From contig CM059187.1 of NCBI GenBank assembly GCA_030323885.1, forward strand, positions 135,816,739 to 135,880,738: 64,000 nucleotides of DNA, in the 5' to 3' direction. This document shows positions 11,161 through 21,815 of the stretch, piece by piece. Numbering within the stretch: the first letter of the stretch is position 1; every line of letters starts with the position of its first letter. The DNA comes from Branchipolynoe longqiensis (taxonomy: Eukaryota > Annelida > Polychaeta > Phyllodocida > Polynoidae). A program made the translations under genes and the position numbers. The notes below the pieces were generated by a model. The model was not told the DNA's origin. It did not search any database and was given only the letters and a program-made list of their open reading frames with translations.

Positions 11161-11396
11161 CAAAAGAAATTAGTTTCCTCGGCGCTTCTTAGTTTATTCC
11201 TACGATACTCACAAAAGAGGACTGTTTCTAATTTTGTTAAAGGGTATTGTTTGTAAGTGTGTGTGGGTTGTCTTTGTTTATCAGTAAACATCGGCTTCGA
11301 TGCGTGTTAACTTGTGAGTGGCATGTTGTGTTACAAGTTGTTGCTTTGATTGGCATTGATTGGATATTCGCCTTACCTCCATTCCCCTTTTTCAAT

Positions 11397-11500
11397 ACTC
11401 CTGCCACCCCCTGCCACCCCTGCCACCCCTGCCACCCCTGCCACCCCTGTCACCCATGCCACCCCTGCCACCCCTGCCACCCCTACCACCCCTACCCACG
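11397..11500 (+). repeat. (CCTGCCACC)n nonanucleotide array
   Basis: About eleven tandem 9-bp units with minor changes (CCTACCACC at the end). Confidence 0.9.
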
Positions 11501-11611
11501 TGACCGTTCTACCAACCCTCCGTCCGACAATCAACTACTTTCTATCACACTCCAATGTGAATGCATGACAGAAAATGCAAGGCTTTCCTTTTATATTGAA
11601 GTCACGCAATA

Positions 11612-11905
11612 TGTGTTCTCTGTGGGGGAGTCTGACTTTTTTCTAGGTCAGACTCCTAATCTGAGGGTCGGTGGTTCGATTCCCCGTGCCCCCAACTCTG
11701 CCAATTTGGATTTCCACCGCTGTGTATAACCTACAGCGTTATCAAAGGCCGGTTGCTCTCATACCATGTCTATGTGGTGTGGGAGGTTAAAAAATTCTTG
11801 GGTCGGTAAAAGTGTAGGCTCAGGCTTTCTATCGACCAGCAGTGAAATGAGGAAGACCAGTCGTCTATGACTGAAATTTCCCCTGCTTAAACAGCTAATG
11901 GACCC
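11612..11905 (+). mobile_element. SINE-B copy
   Basis: tRNA-like head (CTAGGTCAGACTCCTAATCTG, then GGTGGTTCGATTCCCCG), followed by CCAATTTGGATTTCCACCGC, TCTATGTGGTGTGGGAGGTT, TTCTATCGACCAGCAGTG and the tail GAAATTTCCCCTGCTTAAAC. The head resembles a tRNA with a long variable arm (Leu or Ser type). Poly-C and poly-A runs follow at about 11901-11931. Confidence 0.8.
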
Positions 11906-12290
11906 CCCCCCCCAAAAAAAAAATACTAATAATACAAATAATACCAATACACTCGCTAATTGATGTCTTTCTCTCCATCATGCAATGCCTTCGCACTAAT
12001 ATATGAGGCTTTGTTTCAAAATTTGCTTCCAGTTGAATAATATCTTCTTTATTCAGCACAGAGAAGTTGGTCTTCTAGCCGCTTCGACAATGGTGCATTT
12101 TTAATCTAGAATTAGCCGTCTTGGTGGAGTCAATGGAATTCTGTGAGAGAGAACAAGAAGGCAGAGACAACCGATGTTCATTAGCCCAGAAAACACAACT
12201 GTTTCAAGATAGTGTTACTCTCAGGCTAATAGGATTGCAAAGTAGGTAAATAGAGTGCCTGTTAAACTATTAAACTCATTGTCAATTGGT

Positions 12291-12445
12291 TAAACCGGCA
12301 CTGTCCGATAAAAGCATAACATTTTCTAAACTAAATTGGCCCAGATTTGATCGTACCTATCCAACTTAGATACCAATGCATTTATTAAGCATTTGATGCA
12401 TACAAAGGGATACTAAGTACATTTAGTAGAAAGAACCTGGTTTTG
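12291..12445. mobile_element. M1 fragment, left part (diverged)
   Basis: GTTAAACCGGCACTGTCCGAT, CCAACTTAGATACCAATGC and AAGGGATACTAAGTACATTT correspond to the first half of M1 elements such as 18958-19297. The other half appears at 13110-13310, so SINE-B copies probably split it. Confidence 0.5.
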
Positions 12446-12459
12446 GGTGTTTTTTCTTG

Positions 12460-12600
12460 AAGATTTATACTGCCTATCATGGATAAGTCTGAAAAGACTT
12501 GTTTTCACCATTACACAGTTTGTCGATAGAAAGCCTGAGCCTACACTTTTACTGGACCAAGGGATTTTTAACCTCCCACACCACATAGATGTGGTATGAG
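12460..12600 (-). mobile_element. SINE-B 3' part, inverted arm
   Basis: Reverse complement of 12760-12925: it contains ACAGTTTGTCGATAGAAAGC, CCTCCCACACCACATAGAT and GGTATGAGAGCAA. With the next copy it forms a large inverted repeat with about 150 bp between arms. Confidence 0.7.
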
Positions 12601-12604
12601 AGCA

Positions 12605-12925
12605 AATTGTTGTAGTGTTCTCTGTGGTGGAGTGGTTAGAGTGTCTGACTTTTTTCTAGGTCGGACTCCTAATCTGAAGGTTTGTGGTTCGATTCCCCAT
12701 GCTCCCACCTCTGCCAATTTGGATTTCCACCGCTGTGTATAACTTACAGCATCATTAAAGGCCAGTTGCTCTCATACCATGTCTATGTGGTGTGGGAGGT
12801 TAAAAATCCCTTGGGTCGGTAAAAGTGTAGACACAGGCTTTCTATCGACAAACTGTCTAATGGTGAAAACAAGTCTATTCAGACTTATCCATAATATTGA
12901 TAGGCAGTATAAATCTCTGAGAAAA
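12605..12925 (+). mobile_element. SINE-B copy
   Basis: The head GTGGTTAGAGTGTCTGACTT and GGTTCGATTCCCCATG is followed by the usual body and then TCTATCGACAAACTGTCTAA and TGGTGAAAACAAGTCTATTC. The latter extension also occurs in the copy at 23339. Confidence 0.8.
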
Positions 12926-12944
12926 GAAAACACACAAAAACTGG

Positions 12945-13095
12945 CCTTTAATGAGGCTGTAAGTTATAGACAGCGGTGGAAATCGAAACTGGCAGAGGTG
13001 GGGGCTCAGGGAATCGAACCATAGACCTTCAGGTTTGGAGTCCGACCTAGAAAAAGGTCAGACACTCTAAGCACTCCGCTACAGAGAACACTGTT
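12945..13095 (-). mobile_element. SINE-B head, inverted
   Basis: The minus-strand head begins at about 13095 with GTTCTCTGTAGCGGAGTG and ends at the CACCGCTGTCTATAAC text. It is truncated in its 3' half. Confidence 0.75.
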
Positions 13096-13109
13096 GTAGC
13101 GAAGGTTTA

Positions 13110-13310
13110 TTTTCAGCGTGTTGAAGTGTATCTCAAACGTAATTGTTGCATACTTTCACTTTTTAAAATCGTCAAGGTTAGACATTTATAATAAAAGTTA
13201 CTTCAAACTAAAGTAAGACAGATTAAAACTATCGACTTAATATATTTATATCAACAACAACACAGAAATTCAAAACAATCAGACTATGCATCTATAAAGA
13301 GATCATTCCA
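13110..13310. mobile_element. M1 fragment, right part (diverged)
   Basis: CATTTATAATAAAAGTTACTTC, CAAACTAAAGTAAGACAGATT and CAATCAGACTATGCATC correspond to the second half of M1. Confidence 0.55.
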
Positions 13311-13835
13311 ACACTTTTGCATCAAAGACGCTAGAGAATTACCCTCACATTATATAAAGAGTGTCAAGTTCCTTGGGTTTTGTTGGTGTTTTTTTTTACA
13401 GGATCTACTAGGAATGAGCTGATCCTTAGTCAATTTGTGGAAACCTGACATATTGTCAAAGTTGACAGTAATCAGTGGTAATGAGATGTTTGAAAATTAA
13501 GCAGTTGAATGACCATGATCTTGACCTTCCTAATGTATATGGAGCTCCGTGGGGTGGGGGGGGGGGGGGGGGGGATTGGAGAGGGAACAGCTGTCGTTTG
13601 AAATTAACATCAGCCCTGCTGACAATTAGTAAATATATGGATGTTTGAGACAAGACGGCGCGATTACTAATCCAGTAAAATCAATTCACATGCTGTGAGA
13701 ATCTTTATCATAAGAAAGCTAAAGCAACACAGGCATTATCAGTTTTGCTGGTTTCTTAGAAAAACACTAAATCTAAGACCTAGCATGTTGTCATTGACGG
13801 GAAGTTGTGATTGGTACAATTCTCAGCCCCATCTT
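13311..13835. other. Unassigned sequence with poly-G run
   Basis: About 20 G at 13554-13574. No feature otherwise. Confidence 0.45.
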
Positions 13836-13839
13836 TCAC

Positions 13840-13985
13840 TACAGACCTTCAAATATCTTCAAAGTTAGCCATTTAAAATACAAGTTACGTCAAAGTAAAG
13901 TAAGGTAGATTATAATGATCGATTTAATATAATTATCTCAGAAAAACGACAGAAACTCAAAACCATCACACTATGCAATTTTAAC
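13840..13985. mobile_element. M1 right-end fragment
   Basis: CTTCAAATATCTTCAAAGTTAG, GGTAGATTATAATGATCG and CAAAACCATCACACTATGC match the right part of M1; the left part is absent. Confidence 0.7.
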
Positions 13986-14574
13986 TAAGCCACCCTTGTT
14001 GGCATAATAAGATAAGCAGCACCGCATTATTGCAAACTTTTGATTACTAATTTTCTTTAACTGAGCAAAAGAAAAGAACAAAGAACGAAAGTTACATTAG
14101 CCTCACATGTCATTAGGGCTGAAGAACCCAAAACTTCAGCTCTGAGGAGGGAATAATTCTGTTGATAAACAAAACACTTCAACAAGATATTACTCAAATC
14201 GATCCAAGCCCAATCCGGGATTCCTTTTAAGTAATTATAAGAATCACATTCTTCTCCTCTCTTCCGCGTGCTTTTTTAAAGCATTCAAACATTTGAGCAG
14301 CCTTTAATAACCAACCTTTCAAAATCACACGTCAATCGCAATAAAGACCTTTTTAGGATTTTCCCTGAAATCTATTTTTAATCAATCAAATTAAATTACA
14401 ATTCATGAATTTTAATGCAACTTAATTTAATTGGGTATGGTTTGTTAAGGCCTATTTTATTAGCACAATTACAGCCTCACATTTGACTACGATGTGCTTG
14501 AATCTTGTTGTGTGTGTGTGTCTTGTGTTAGCAAGACAATTTTCAACTAACCAGCGAATATTTAAACTTATCAT
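13986..14574. other. Unassigned AT-rich sequence
   Basis: No coding or repeat feature recognised. Confidence 0.5.
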
Positions 14575-14775
14575 CATCATGCTGTCAGTCGTGATGCGAC
14601 AAAGAATGCTTTCATTACTTGACTGCCGCTCTCCATTTAGCTCTCTGCTGTGAGAGTGATGTCCATGAGTCGGTCTTAATGTCTCTCAGCTTCAGGTTTC
14701 TCTTGATGGTATCTTTGAACCGGAGACGAGGGCGCCCTCTCTTTCTGTAACCAGAAGACATACTTATAAGGATTG
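14575..14775 (-). mobile_element. Non-LTR retrotransposon 3' end with (ATG)n tail
   Basis: The minus strand encodes a C-terminal stretch, about residues 36-78 of a 78-residue frame, with RGRPRLRFKDTIKRNLKLRD and then DSWTSLSQQRAKWRAAVK before the stop at 14615. Such basic C-termini occur at the end of many LINE reverse transcriptases. The 3' UTR contains TCGCATCACGACTGACAGC and ends in ATGATGATGA. Related 3' ends occur at 17440, 28583 and 41660. It is heavily 5'-truncated. Confidence 0.65.
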
Positions 14776-14869
14776 TTAATAATACAGAACTTACATAGGG
14801 TATAGTCTTCACTGAGCTCTCAGTCAATGAGCCACACAGACAGGTAGGCATGGATAGTGTGGTGACATA

Positions 14870-15690
14870 ATACCCCTGTCACACTACGACGTAACGAGCA
14901 AACGTAAGCCTGACGTGATCACGTTTCGTCATTACGTTGACGTACTTTGGGTGATGTCATGATGACGTCAGAATGACGTTAGACTGATGTCGAGCTACGT
15001 CACGTTACGTCGTGTTACATTGGCACGCGTCAAAGTTTTGAACCTGTTCAAAAATTTCGACGTAGCTTGAACGTAAGGGTTTACGTTCGCCATACGTTCT
15101 GTTCACGTTCAATGAATGTCAATGACATTAAACGGACGTTATTCCAACGCTGCTCACTACTTTCAACTACGTTCCACTATGTTGACCCACATTAAACCGA
15201 GTGCAAATGCCCACGGGGCGTAATGGGAACGTCAGGAGAACGTCAGGAGAACGTCAGGAGAACGTCAGGAGAACGTCAGGAGAACGTCAGGAGAACGTCA
15301 GGAGAACGTCAGGAGAACGTCAGGGAAGTGGGAACGTCAGGAGACGTCAGGAGACGTGGTGTGGAAACGTCAGGAGAACGTCAGGAGAACGTCAGGAGAA
15401 CGTCAGGAGAACGTGCATTCAACGTACGTTCAACGTCTCATGACGTATGTAACGTCACGTAACGTTCTTCTGGCGATGGAATAACGTTCATAACGTTCCG
15501 TCAGCGTAATGACGTTGTCCTCTCTCGTTGAATGACGGTATCACTACGCTTTACCGACGTTACGCTCTCGTCCACTACGATGCATCCACGTTCAATTTGT
15601 GCCCAAATTTGCATACTACGCCGAAAAGGTCAACGTTCTTCACGTTCTCTCTACGTTCACGTCGGTACGTCGTAGTGTGACAGGGCCTTA
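14870..15690. mobile_element. M2-b inverted-repeat element
   Basis: The left tip CCCTGTCACACTACGACGTA (14874) mirrors TACGTCGTAGTGTGACAGGG at 15667-15686. The right flank is TTAA (15688-15691). The interior is a mesh of ACGT-containing words and includes the internal palindrome AGTTTTGAACCTGTTCAAAA at 15035. No transposase is present. Open frames inside the array are repeat artefacts. Confidence 0.8.
15228..15415 (+). repeat. (AACGTCAGGAG)n 11-bp array inside M2-b
   Basis: About eight tandem 11-bp units, a short diverged interval near 15325-15365, then four more. It is an internal amplification of the M2-b ACGT motif. Confidence 0.85.
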
Positions 15691-15691
15691 A

Positions 15692-16160
15692 GGGAGCCTA
15701 GATGGTGTAATGGTGAGCACACTGGGCCACAATGGAAGAGGTGTGGGTTCGATAACCATTCTAGGCACATTCTTTTCCTATTTTCATCACTCCTATGACA
15801 TGGGGAATCGAACCACCGACCATCAGGAGTCCGACCTAGAAAAAAGTCAGACACTCTAATCACTCAGCGACAGAGGGCACCACGTTGCAAGGACGTTAAA
15901 ACCCCTCCATATCAGGCAATCGATCAATCAATCAAAGCCAATTTGCCAGTGAATGGGGCTCGATCCAGCAGTAGTCGGCTCGTGCTGCCTGCCCACGACA
16001 CTGGTTGCCCTGACCATGATCCTGTACAAGCTATGCGCTGTATGGTTGTTGAACCTGCCCTATGTAAATACATTGCCTGTATGTATGTACTTGTAAGCAT
16101 TAGCTGACCATTAAAATACTTACAATTCCATGGGGACGTAGAGGTTGGATTGGGACAATC
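15692..16160 (+). mobile_element. SINE-A copy split by SINE-B
   Basis: The head at 15692-15770 (AGATGGTGTAATGGTGAGCAC, then GTGGGTTCGATAACC) is followed by CTATTTTCATCACTCC. A SINE-B fragment intervenes, and the SINE-A body resumes at about 15990 (ATGATCCTGTACAAGCTATG, GCGCTGTATGGTTG). The order confirms that head and body belong to one unit. Confidence 0.7.
15795..15893 (-). mobile_element. SINE-B head fragment
   Basis: Minus strand carries GAGTGATTAGAGTGTCTGAC, CTAGGTCGGACTCCTG and GGTGGTTCGATTCCCC. It interrupts SINE-A. Confidence 0.75.
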
Positions 16161-17052
16161 ATGGCTTTTATTTGGCCGTAGCCCACCCGGCGGCATATTT
16201 AAGCTACATTGGATCAAGGCGAGAAGGTCACGGCCATGCGAAGGTCATGCGAAGGTCATGTAAAGGTCATGCTAAGATATGAGGACGGTATGAGGGAGGG
16301 TGAGACATATAGAAGACATAGCAGTAAAATAACAATTCCAAACAATTATTACTTTTCCTTAAACAAATAAATGTTATCTCCATCGGTTGCTATTTCTGAC
16401 GTCATTTGCTGCTATTTCTGACGTCATCAACATAGTGATTATTCAATCGACATAATGGCTGTGTCTCATTCAAAGTCTGCTTTGATCACTGTTGATGAAT
16501 GACAGGATCATTTGCAACATGGCCCGCCAAATAACAGGCGCGAATTTGAAGTACGCGGGCGATTTTGTTTAAACTTTTAAACCATATTTGTCAATTTGGT
16601 CCAGGAAATTTGGAGCAGTGTCATATTTTTTTAAGATAAATATTTGATTTCAGTCGGAGAATTGTCATGTTTTGTCACACAAAACTGAGCTTAAATATTG
16701 CTGGGACATAACACCCTAACAAGCAAACAAACAACAAACCTGCCGGAGCTACCATTTTGAAAATCAGCGCGTTGGAATGAAATGTAACAAACAAATTCGA
16801 TGGTGTTTTTTTTCCAAATTGATATTTTAAGCAAGGTTGTTTGGGACGGAAAATCGACACGGCTGTGACTGAGAAACAAGTATTTTCTTTACTTTTGTTT
16901 GCCCTTAGTCGTGGATCTCGGTGAGGGAGTGAAAATCGGGCACAGCTGTGAGAGTAGCAGCCGGAACCATTAAGGCTCCTGAGGGGGGTGAAGGCGAACA
17001 GTGGAACAGCAGACTCCAAGCACATGTAGGGGTCACTCACACATCTCAGCAT
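16161..17052. other. Unassigned sequence
   Basis: AT-rich with a repeated GAAGGTCATG word near 16230-16275. The 168-codon minus-strand frame at 16675-17181 has no recognisable domain, and I do not call it a gene. Confidence 0.45.
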
Positions 17053-17056
17053 CCTA

Positions 17057-17411
17057 AAGGCCCTGTCACACCTCACCGGATTGGGGGAAATGGACAGCAA
17101 ACAAACAATGTCCAGTTTGTGTCCGTATAAGTTTTGAACATGCACAAAATTAGGAACGGATGCCACTGGACTGACGTCCACGGATCTTGTCCGGTTTGAT
17201 TTTGTTTCGTCCGTTGGCTATCCGTTCATGTCCGTTTCCTGCTGTTTCCTGTCTGTTTCCTGTCCGTTTCATGTCAGTTTCATGTCCGTTCGTCCAGCGG
17301 CCATTTACCCGATAGCGCAACATTTTGACACATTTTAATACATTTTGATACTTATCACCATGGACTAGACAATTCTGTTCGTTGCTCAATCCGGTGAGGT
17401 GTGACAGCCGC
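17057..17411. mobile_element. M2-c inverted-repeat element
   Basis: The left end GGCCCTGTCACACCTCACCG and the right end CCGGTGAGGTGTGACAGCCG are inverted; the flanks are CTAA and TTAA. The palindrome AGTTTTGAACATGCACAAAA is at 17130. The interior repeats GTCCGTTTC-like words. It is closely related to M2-d. Confidence 0.85.
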
Positions 17412-17439
17412 TTAAGGGATCATTAAATCACACACATCA

Positions 17440-17855
17440 TCATCATCGTCATCATCATGCTGTCGGTCGCGATGCGACAAAGACTGCTTTCATTACTTGA
17501 CTGCCGCTCTCCATTTAGCTCTCTGCTGTGAGAGTGTCATTTCATGAAAGCTGCTGCTGGCTTTTGCAAGTTACCAGCGGCACTCTCTCGGGGAGCAAAT
17601 AGAGGTTTCACACCGGCAAGAACATGTCAAGACAGGCGCAAAACTATTTGTCCCTGCAGTGGCTGGGTGGGAGATGTTGGGAGTTCCATACATCAACCGC
17701 CCTTAATGCTGCCACAGTGACATGGTTTTCTGTTTAGTGTTTGCTCCCTTAGCCTTCGGTTCTGTCAAGAACCTGTACCACAAGGCAGTGGTTTACAACT
17801 CTGCAGGGCAGGGGTGTCAAACTCCCTGAGGTATTGCAATACCTGCATACCACCA
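17440..17855 (-). mobile_element. Composite LINE 3' end with (ATG)n tail, copy 2
   Basis: The reverse strand ends in ATGATGATGATGA. The segment matches 28583-29035 with a deletion near 17537-17552. The region GCAAATAGAGGTTTCACACC to AACCGCCCTTAATGC is nearly identical to that copy. Confidence 0.7.
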
Positions 17856-17857
17856 TA

Positions 17858-17874
17858 CATGTGTATATATATAT

Positions 17875-17907
<33 letters not shown>

Positions 17908-17910
17908 AGA
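17858..17910. repeat. (TA)n microsatellite
   Basis: TATATA runs. Confidence 0.9.
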
Positions 17911-18310
17911 ACTCACAAGTTCACAGGGTCCGGATGAGACGGGTAGTGTCACGCAGACAACGGCAGTCCGTAGTCATAGCCTGACCGTAGCGCCCAATCC
18001 CCCCTGGCGGCGATTCCAACCCACACCCTACTAACGTACCTGGCCATACGGCAGGATATGCCACCATGCTGCACCTACACCTGCATATATTTAGTATACA
18101 CAGTGTATATATTTCAGCGGCACAGTGAGTGAGCAGAACGCCCGCTGAGGCGTGGACGAGTAGGTGGTGCTACGAGGGGAGGTGAGGTGGTATCAGTAGA
18201 TAACCTGATGAGCAGAGGTAACCAGCCGATGACTTGGAGGCTGGGAGTAGATGGGATCTTCTGGCTTATTATACTCGCATAATGGATTATGCAGCATATA
18301 TATATATAGA

Positions 18311-18375
18311 TATATCCCCGTCCTGATATGACCTTAGATGTTGCTAGGACGTAAAACAACAACAAACAAACAAAT
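18311..18375 (+). mobile_element. SINE-C tail fragment
   Basis: CCGTCCTGATATGACCTTAG followed by TGTTGCTAGGACGTAAAAC and (AACA)n. Only the tail is present. Confidence 0.75.
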
Positions 18376-18414
18376 ATAGATATATGTATATAAACAAATG
18401 CATTTGATTGGAAT

Positions 18415-18715
18415 GCACAGGTTTGAACTCTGGCCGAGTCAAACCAATGACTTAAAAATTGAATACTTTTCACTTCCTAGCCAGGCGCTCAGCACTATTA
18501 GCATAGGGCAAGGACTGGTTGGCTTAATGTCAGGATAAAGATTGTGATTGAGTGGGATATCAGGTTGCTGCTGGTGGCTGGTGGCATGGTCTCCCAGTGG
18601 GGCAACACTATAAAGTTGCCATGAGTGTGCACTGTCACAAGTTGGTACCCATCCTGATATGGCCATAGATGATGCCAGAACGTAAAACTCCAATAACCAA
18701 GTAACCAACAAATGC
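18415..18715 (+). mobile_element. SINE-C copy
   Basis: Starts within the head (GGTTTGAACTCTGGCCGAG), then AAACCAATGACTTAAAAATT, GGGCAAGGACTGGTTGGC, CTCCCAGTGGGGCAACAC and the tail CCTGATATGGCCATAGATG. Confidence 0.8.
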
Positions 18716-18727
18716 ATTTGGCATGTG

Positions 18728-18957
18728 GACCGGACCCGGTAGCTGAATCGGTAATAGCGCAGACTTTCTGTGCGGAAGATCAGCAGTTTTGAATATCGGT
18801 TGAATCAAACCAATGACTGGCACTATATCTAGCCTGGTGCTCGTCGTTACTAGGATTCGGCAAGGACTGGTTAGTTCAGTATCAGGAAGATGTGGCTGAG
18901 TGGCAAATTAAGTCATAGTGCCAGCAGCCTGGTCTCCCAGTTAGGCAGGCAATTTAA
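18728..18957 (+). mobile_element. SINE-C copy, 5' portion
   Basis: tRNA-like head (ACCCGGTAGCTGAATCGGTAA, GCAGTTTTGAATATCGG) and body up to CTCCCAGTTAGGCAGGCA. It is interrupted by M1 at a TTAA and resumes at 19302. Confidence 0.8.
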
Positions 18958-19297
18958 AGCTGCATAGTCCGATGAAGCATAAATTTTCAAAACCAAAACA
19001 AGTATCTCAATACACATATCTAACTGAAATACTGGTGCACTTGTTAAACATTTGTTACCACACAGAAGGGAATACTGAGGCAATTTAATAGAACATATTA
19101 CTGCAGAAACCTTTGGTCTCAGAGTTTTGGCAAGCTTGCCAAAACTAATTTTGCTTGTTTGCACTTCAAATATCTCAAAAGTTAGCTATTTAAAATAAAA
19201 GGTACTTCAAGTGAAAGTAGGGTAGATTATAATGATCGCATTAATATGTTTATCTCAGAAAATGATAGAAACTCAAAACCCATCGGACTATGCAACT
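18958..19297. mobile_element. M1 inverted-repeat element with TTAA duplication
   Basis: Ends AGCTGCATAGTCCGATG and CATCGGACTATGCAACT are inverted. TTAA lies on both sides (18954-18957 and 19298-19301). Because a SINE-C is split exactly here, the TTAA is shown to be a target duplication. It is 340 bp with no coding sequence. TTAA use is known for piggyBac and some other superfamilies; which one applies is not determined. Confidence 0.85.
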
Positions 19298-19301
19298 TTA
19301 A

Positions 19302-19405
19302 TGTCACCATGAGTGTGCGCGGTCCCAAGTCGGTACCAATCCAGGTACCCATCCAGATATGACCTTAGATGTTACAAGGATGTAAACTCCAAACACAAAC
19401 AAACA
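19302..19405 (+). mobile_element. SINE-C copy, 3' portion
   Basis: Resumes with CACCATGAGTGTGCGCGG and ends with the tail AGATATGACCTTAGATG plus AACACAAACAAACAG. It is the continuation of 18728-18957. Confidence 0.75.
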
Positions 19406-19494
19406 GATGACACCTGCCTGTTGTGTTAATTCGTATTAGCCTCCTTTATATAACGTTTCAAGCCTTACCTTAGTTTGCTTGATTCCTTGATGTA

Positions 19495-20150
19495 GGTTTT
19501 ACCTCCTAGCAACATGTAAGGACTGGTTCCCACTTATAACTTCATGTCCTAATGGTGACTTTGCAGTGCTGCCCTACTGGCAAACCGGGTCGTCAGAACG
19601 ATGACCCAATATCCCACTCAGTTCACATTAATCTGATATAGAGTAAATCCATCCTTGCCTTATCCTAGTAATGTTGAATGCCAGGTTTATTTGGCAAGTC
19701 AGTGGTTTGACTCTGCCAGGACTCTAACCGCCGACATTCCTAAAGCGCCAGTCATGCCTCACTGGATTGGGGGAAATGGACAGAAACCGAACAAAGTCTG
19801 TGTTGTGTCCGTACCAGTTTTGAACGTGCACAAAACTAGGAACGGATGCCGCCAGACTGACGTCTATGGTTCTTGTCCGGTTTGAGTTTGTTTTGTCTGT
19901 TGGCTATCCGTTCATGTCCGTTTCATTTCTGTTCCATGTCCATTTCATGTCCGTTTCATATCCGTTTCATGTCCGTTCGTCCAGCGTCCATTGACTGGAT
20001 ATCGCAACATTTTGACACATTTTGATACTTATCACCACAGGACTAGACAATTCTGTCCGTTGCTCAATCGGCTGAGGTGTGACTGACACTTTTACGCATG
20101 GGAAACCAGCATTCTGACTGATTCAGCCACCCCCGTTTTGGTAAACCTGA
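19495..20150 (-). mobile_element. SINE-C copy split by M2-d
   Basis: The tail-like TTTTACCTCCTAGCAACATG is followed in inverted order by the SINE-C body up to the tRNA-like head near 19720. M2-d separates it from the remaining head sequence at about 20094-20150. Confidence 0.65.
19741..20093. mobile_element. M2-d inverted-repeat element
   Basis: The left end GCGCCAGTCATGCCTCACTG mirrors the right end GGCTGAGGTGTGACTGACAC. The palindrome AGTTTTGAACGTGCACAAAAC is at 19816. The interior carries repeated TTTCATGTCCG. It is inserted into SINE-C and is a sister of M2-c. Confidence 0.8.
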
Positions 20151-20525
20151 GAGATTCTAGAATGAGAATTGGCCGAAGGGATGTTGAAAGTCGATGCGCA
20201 TTCCAAGTGCCCGTAGGCCTCATACCCAATACACTAAGGTGATTAATTATTTATTTAATTATCGCAGCTCTCAAATTTGACCTAATTTGATCAGTAGATG
20301 CCGACACTTCAATATATTTTACCATATAACTCGATATAGAAGAAATACAAAAAAACAGATATTACCCTGGTCAATCTGATATCGGTTTTATTTTATCGGC
20401 CATAAGCGGGTCGTCAGGCATTGCAATCGATATTACCATAGAAAATCTGTATTAGTTCTTACAATCTGAATAAATGTGGATGCTGAACTGTTAGCATGTA
20501 GACCACATCTAATACTATTAGACAG
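20094..20525. other. Unassigned sequence
   Basis: Apart from the first about 55 bp (SINE-C remainder), no feature seen. Confidence 0.45.
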
Positions 20526-20595
20526 AGGATTTATGAAAGCAATATATCACATTAAATTACTTGCCGGAACACAATACTAAGACACTAGCTAAATA

Positions 20596-21326
20596 TAGTG
20601 AATAGAATCAATAAAGCTGGAATACTATTCAACATGAAGATGAATGCCAGGAAGACCAAAACAATGGTTATAAGTAAAAAGACAGATAAACCAAATGTCA
20701 ATATAACCATAGATGGCACAAACATAGAACAAGTATCCGAATTCATATATCTCGGACAAAAGATTACAAATGATGGGAGATGTGAGGAAGAAATTAAAAG
20801 AAGGATAACAATAGCCCGAACAACATTCTCCAAAATGTATAGAGTGTTAACATCAAGTAAGATATTAATACAAACAAGGAAGCATATTCTTCAGTGTTAT
20901 GTGTGGTCTACTCTAATGTATGGGGCAGAGACATGGACAATCTCTAAGAAAATGTACAAACGTTTAGCAGCATTTGAGATGTGGACTTATCGAAGGATGA
21001 TGAAAATATCATGGACAAAGAAGATCACCAACAAAGAAGTTCTCAGAAAAATTAAAAATAAGAAAAGCTTGTTTGCCACTATACAGACAAAGAAACTTAT
21101 TTATTTTGGCCACATCATTCGTCAGAGTTCAATATACCGTACATTGTTGGAAGGGAAGGTGAATGGCAGCAGAGGGAGAGGGAGACCAAGAACATCATGG
21201 TTTACAAATATTTCACAGTGGACAGGCTTGAATTATTCACAGTCTATCAGAACAGCACAACATCGGGACAAGTGGAGAACCATTGCATCCAACCCTCGAC
21301 TAGAGGATGGAACTATTGATTGATTG
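20596..21326 (+). pseudogene. RTE-like LINE, 5'-truncated copy 1 (RT C-terminal part)
   Basis: The open frame to the stop at 21323 gives 241 residues equal to the C-terminal part of the longer copy at 57589-58932. It lacks the YADD catalytic motif and keeps the thumb and C-terminal region with the RGRGRPRTSW motif. In the aligned nucleotides I compared, only one base differs from copy 3. The 3' end is GATTGATTGA, overlapping the stop. AGCTAAATA flanks both ends (20587-20595 and 21327-21335) as a target duplication. It is not functional alone because the N-terminal half and the endonuclease are missing. The clade assignment (RTE-like) rests on a very short 3' UTR and the TTGA tail. Confidence 0.85.
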
Positions 21327-21509
21327 AGCTAAATACAACTAAAGCAGCAGTAACTATTTGTTAACACACCATCAGCATTTCATTGAAAACAATGTTAAAG
21401 CAAACATACAAAAGTAATGAGCATATTTTCTCATGAAAAAAAAATGTAACGATAAATTATATTAACATTTCAGGGTGAATATGGCCTTCGCTACCAACAT
21501 TTTTTTTTT

Positions 21510-21815
21510 TGGTCCATTAGTTGTTTAAGCAGGGGAAATTTCAGTCATAGACGACTGGTCTTCCTCATTCCACTGCTGGTCGATAGAAAGCCCGAGCCTA
21601 CACTTTTACCGACCCAAGGGATTTTTAACCTCCCACACCACATAGACATGGTATGAGAGCAACCGGCCTTTGATGACGCTGTAAGTTATACACAGCGGTG
21701 GAAATCCAAATTGGCAGAGCTGGGGGCACGGGTAATCGAACTGCTGACCCTCAGATTAGGAGTCTGACCCAGAAAAAAGTCAGACACTCTAACCACTCCG
21801 CCACAGAGAACGCCA
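21510..21815 (-). mobile_element. SINE-B copy
   Basis: Full inverted copy: tail at about 21515-21545, body, and tRNA-like head (GTGGTTAGAGTGTCTGACTT) near 21810. It lies inside M5. Confidence 0.85.

Noticed and set aside
15201..15462. Repeat protein candidate with the RRTSGERQENV period
   Set aside because: It is a translation of the 11-bp AACGTCAGGAG array inside a non-coding M2 element.
16675..17181. 168-codon minus-strand frame
   Set aside because: No domain, no homologous copy recognised, AT-rich context and overlap with the M2-c left end.
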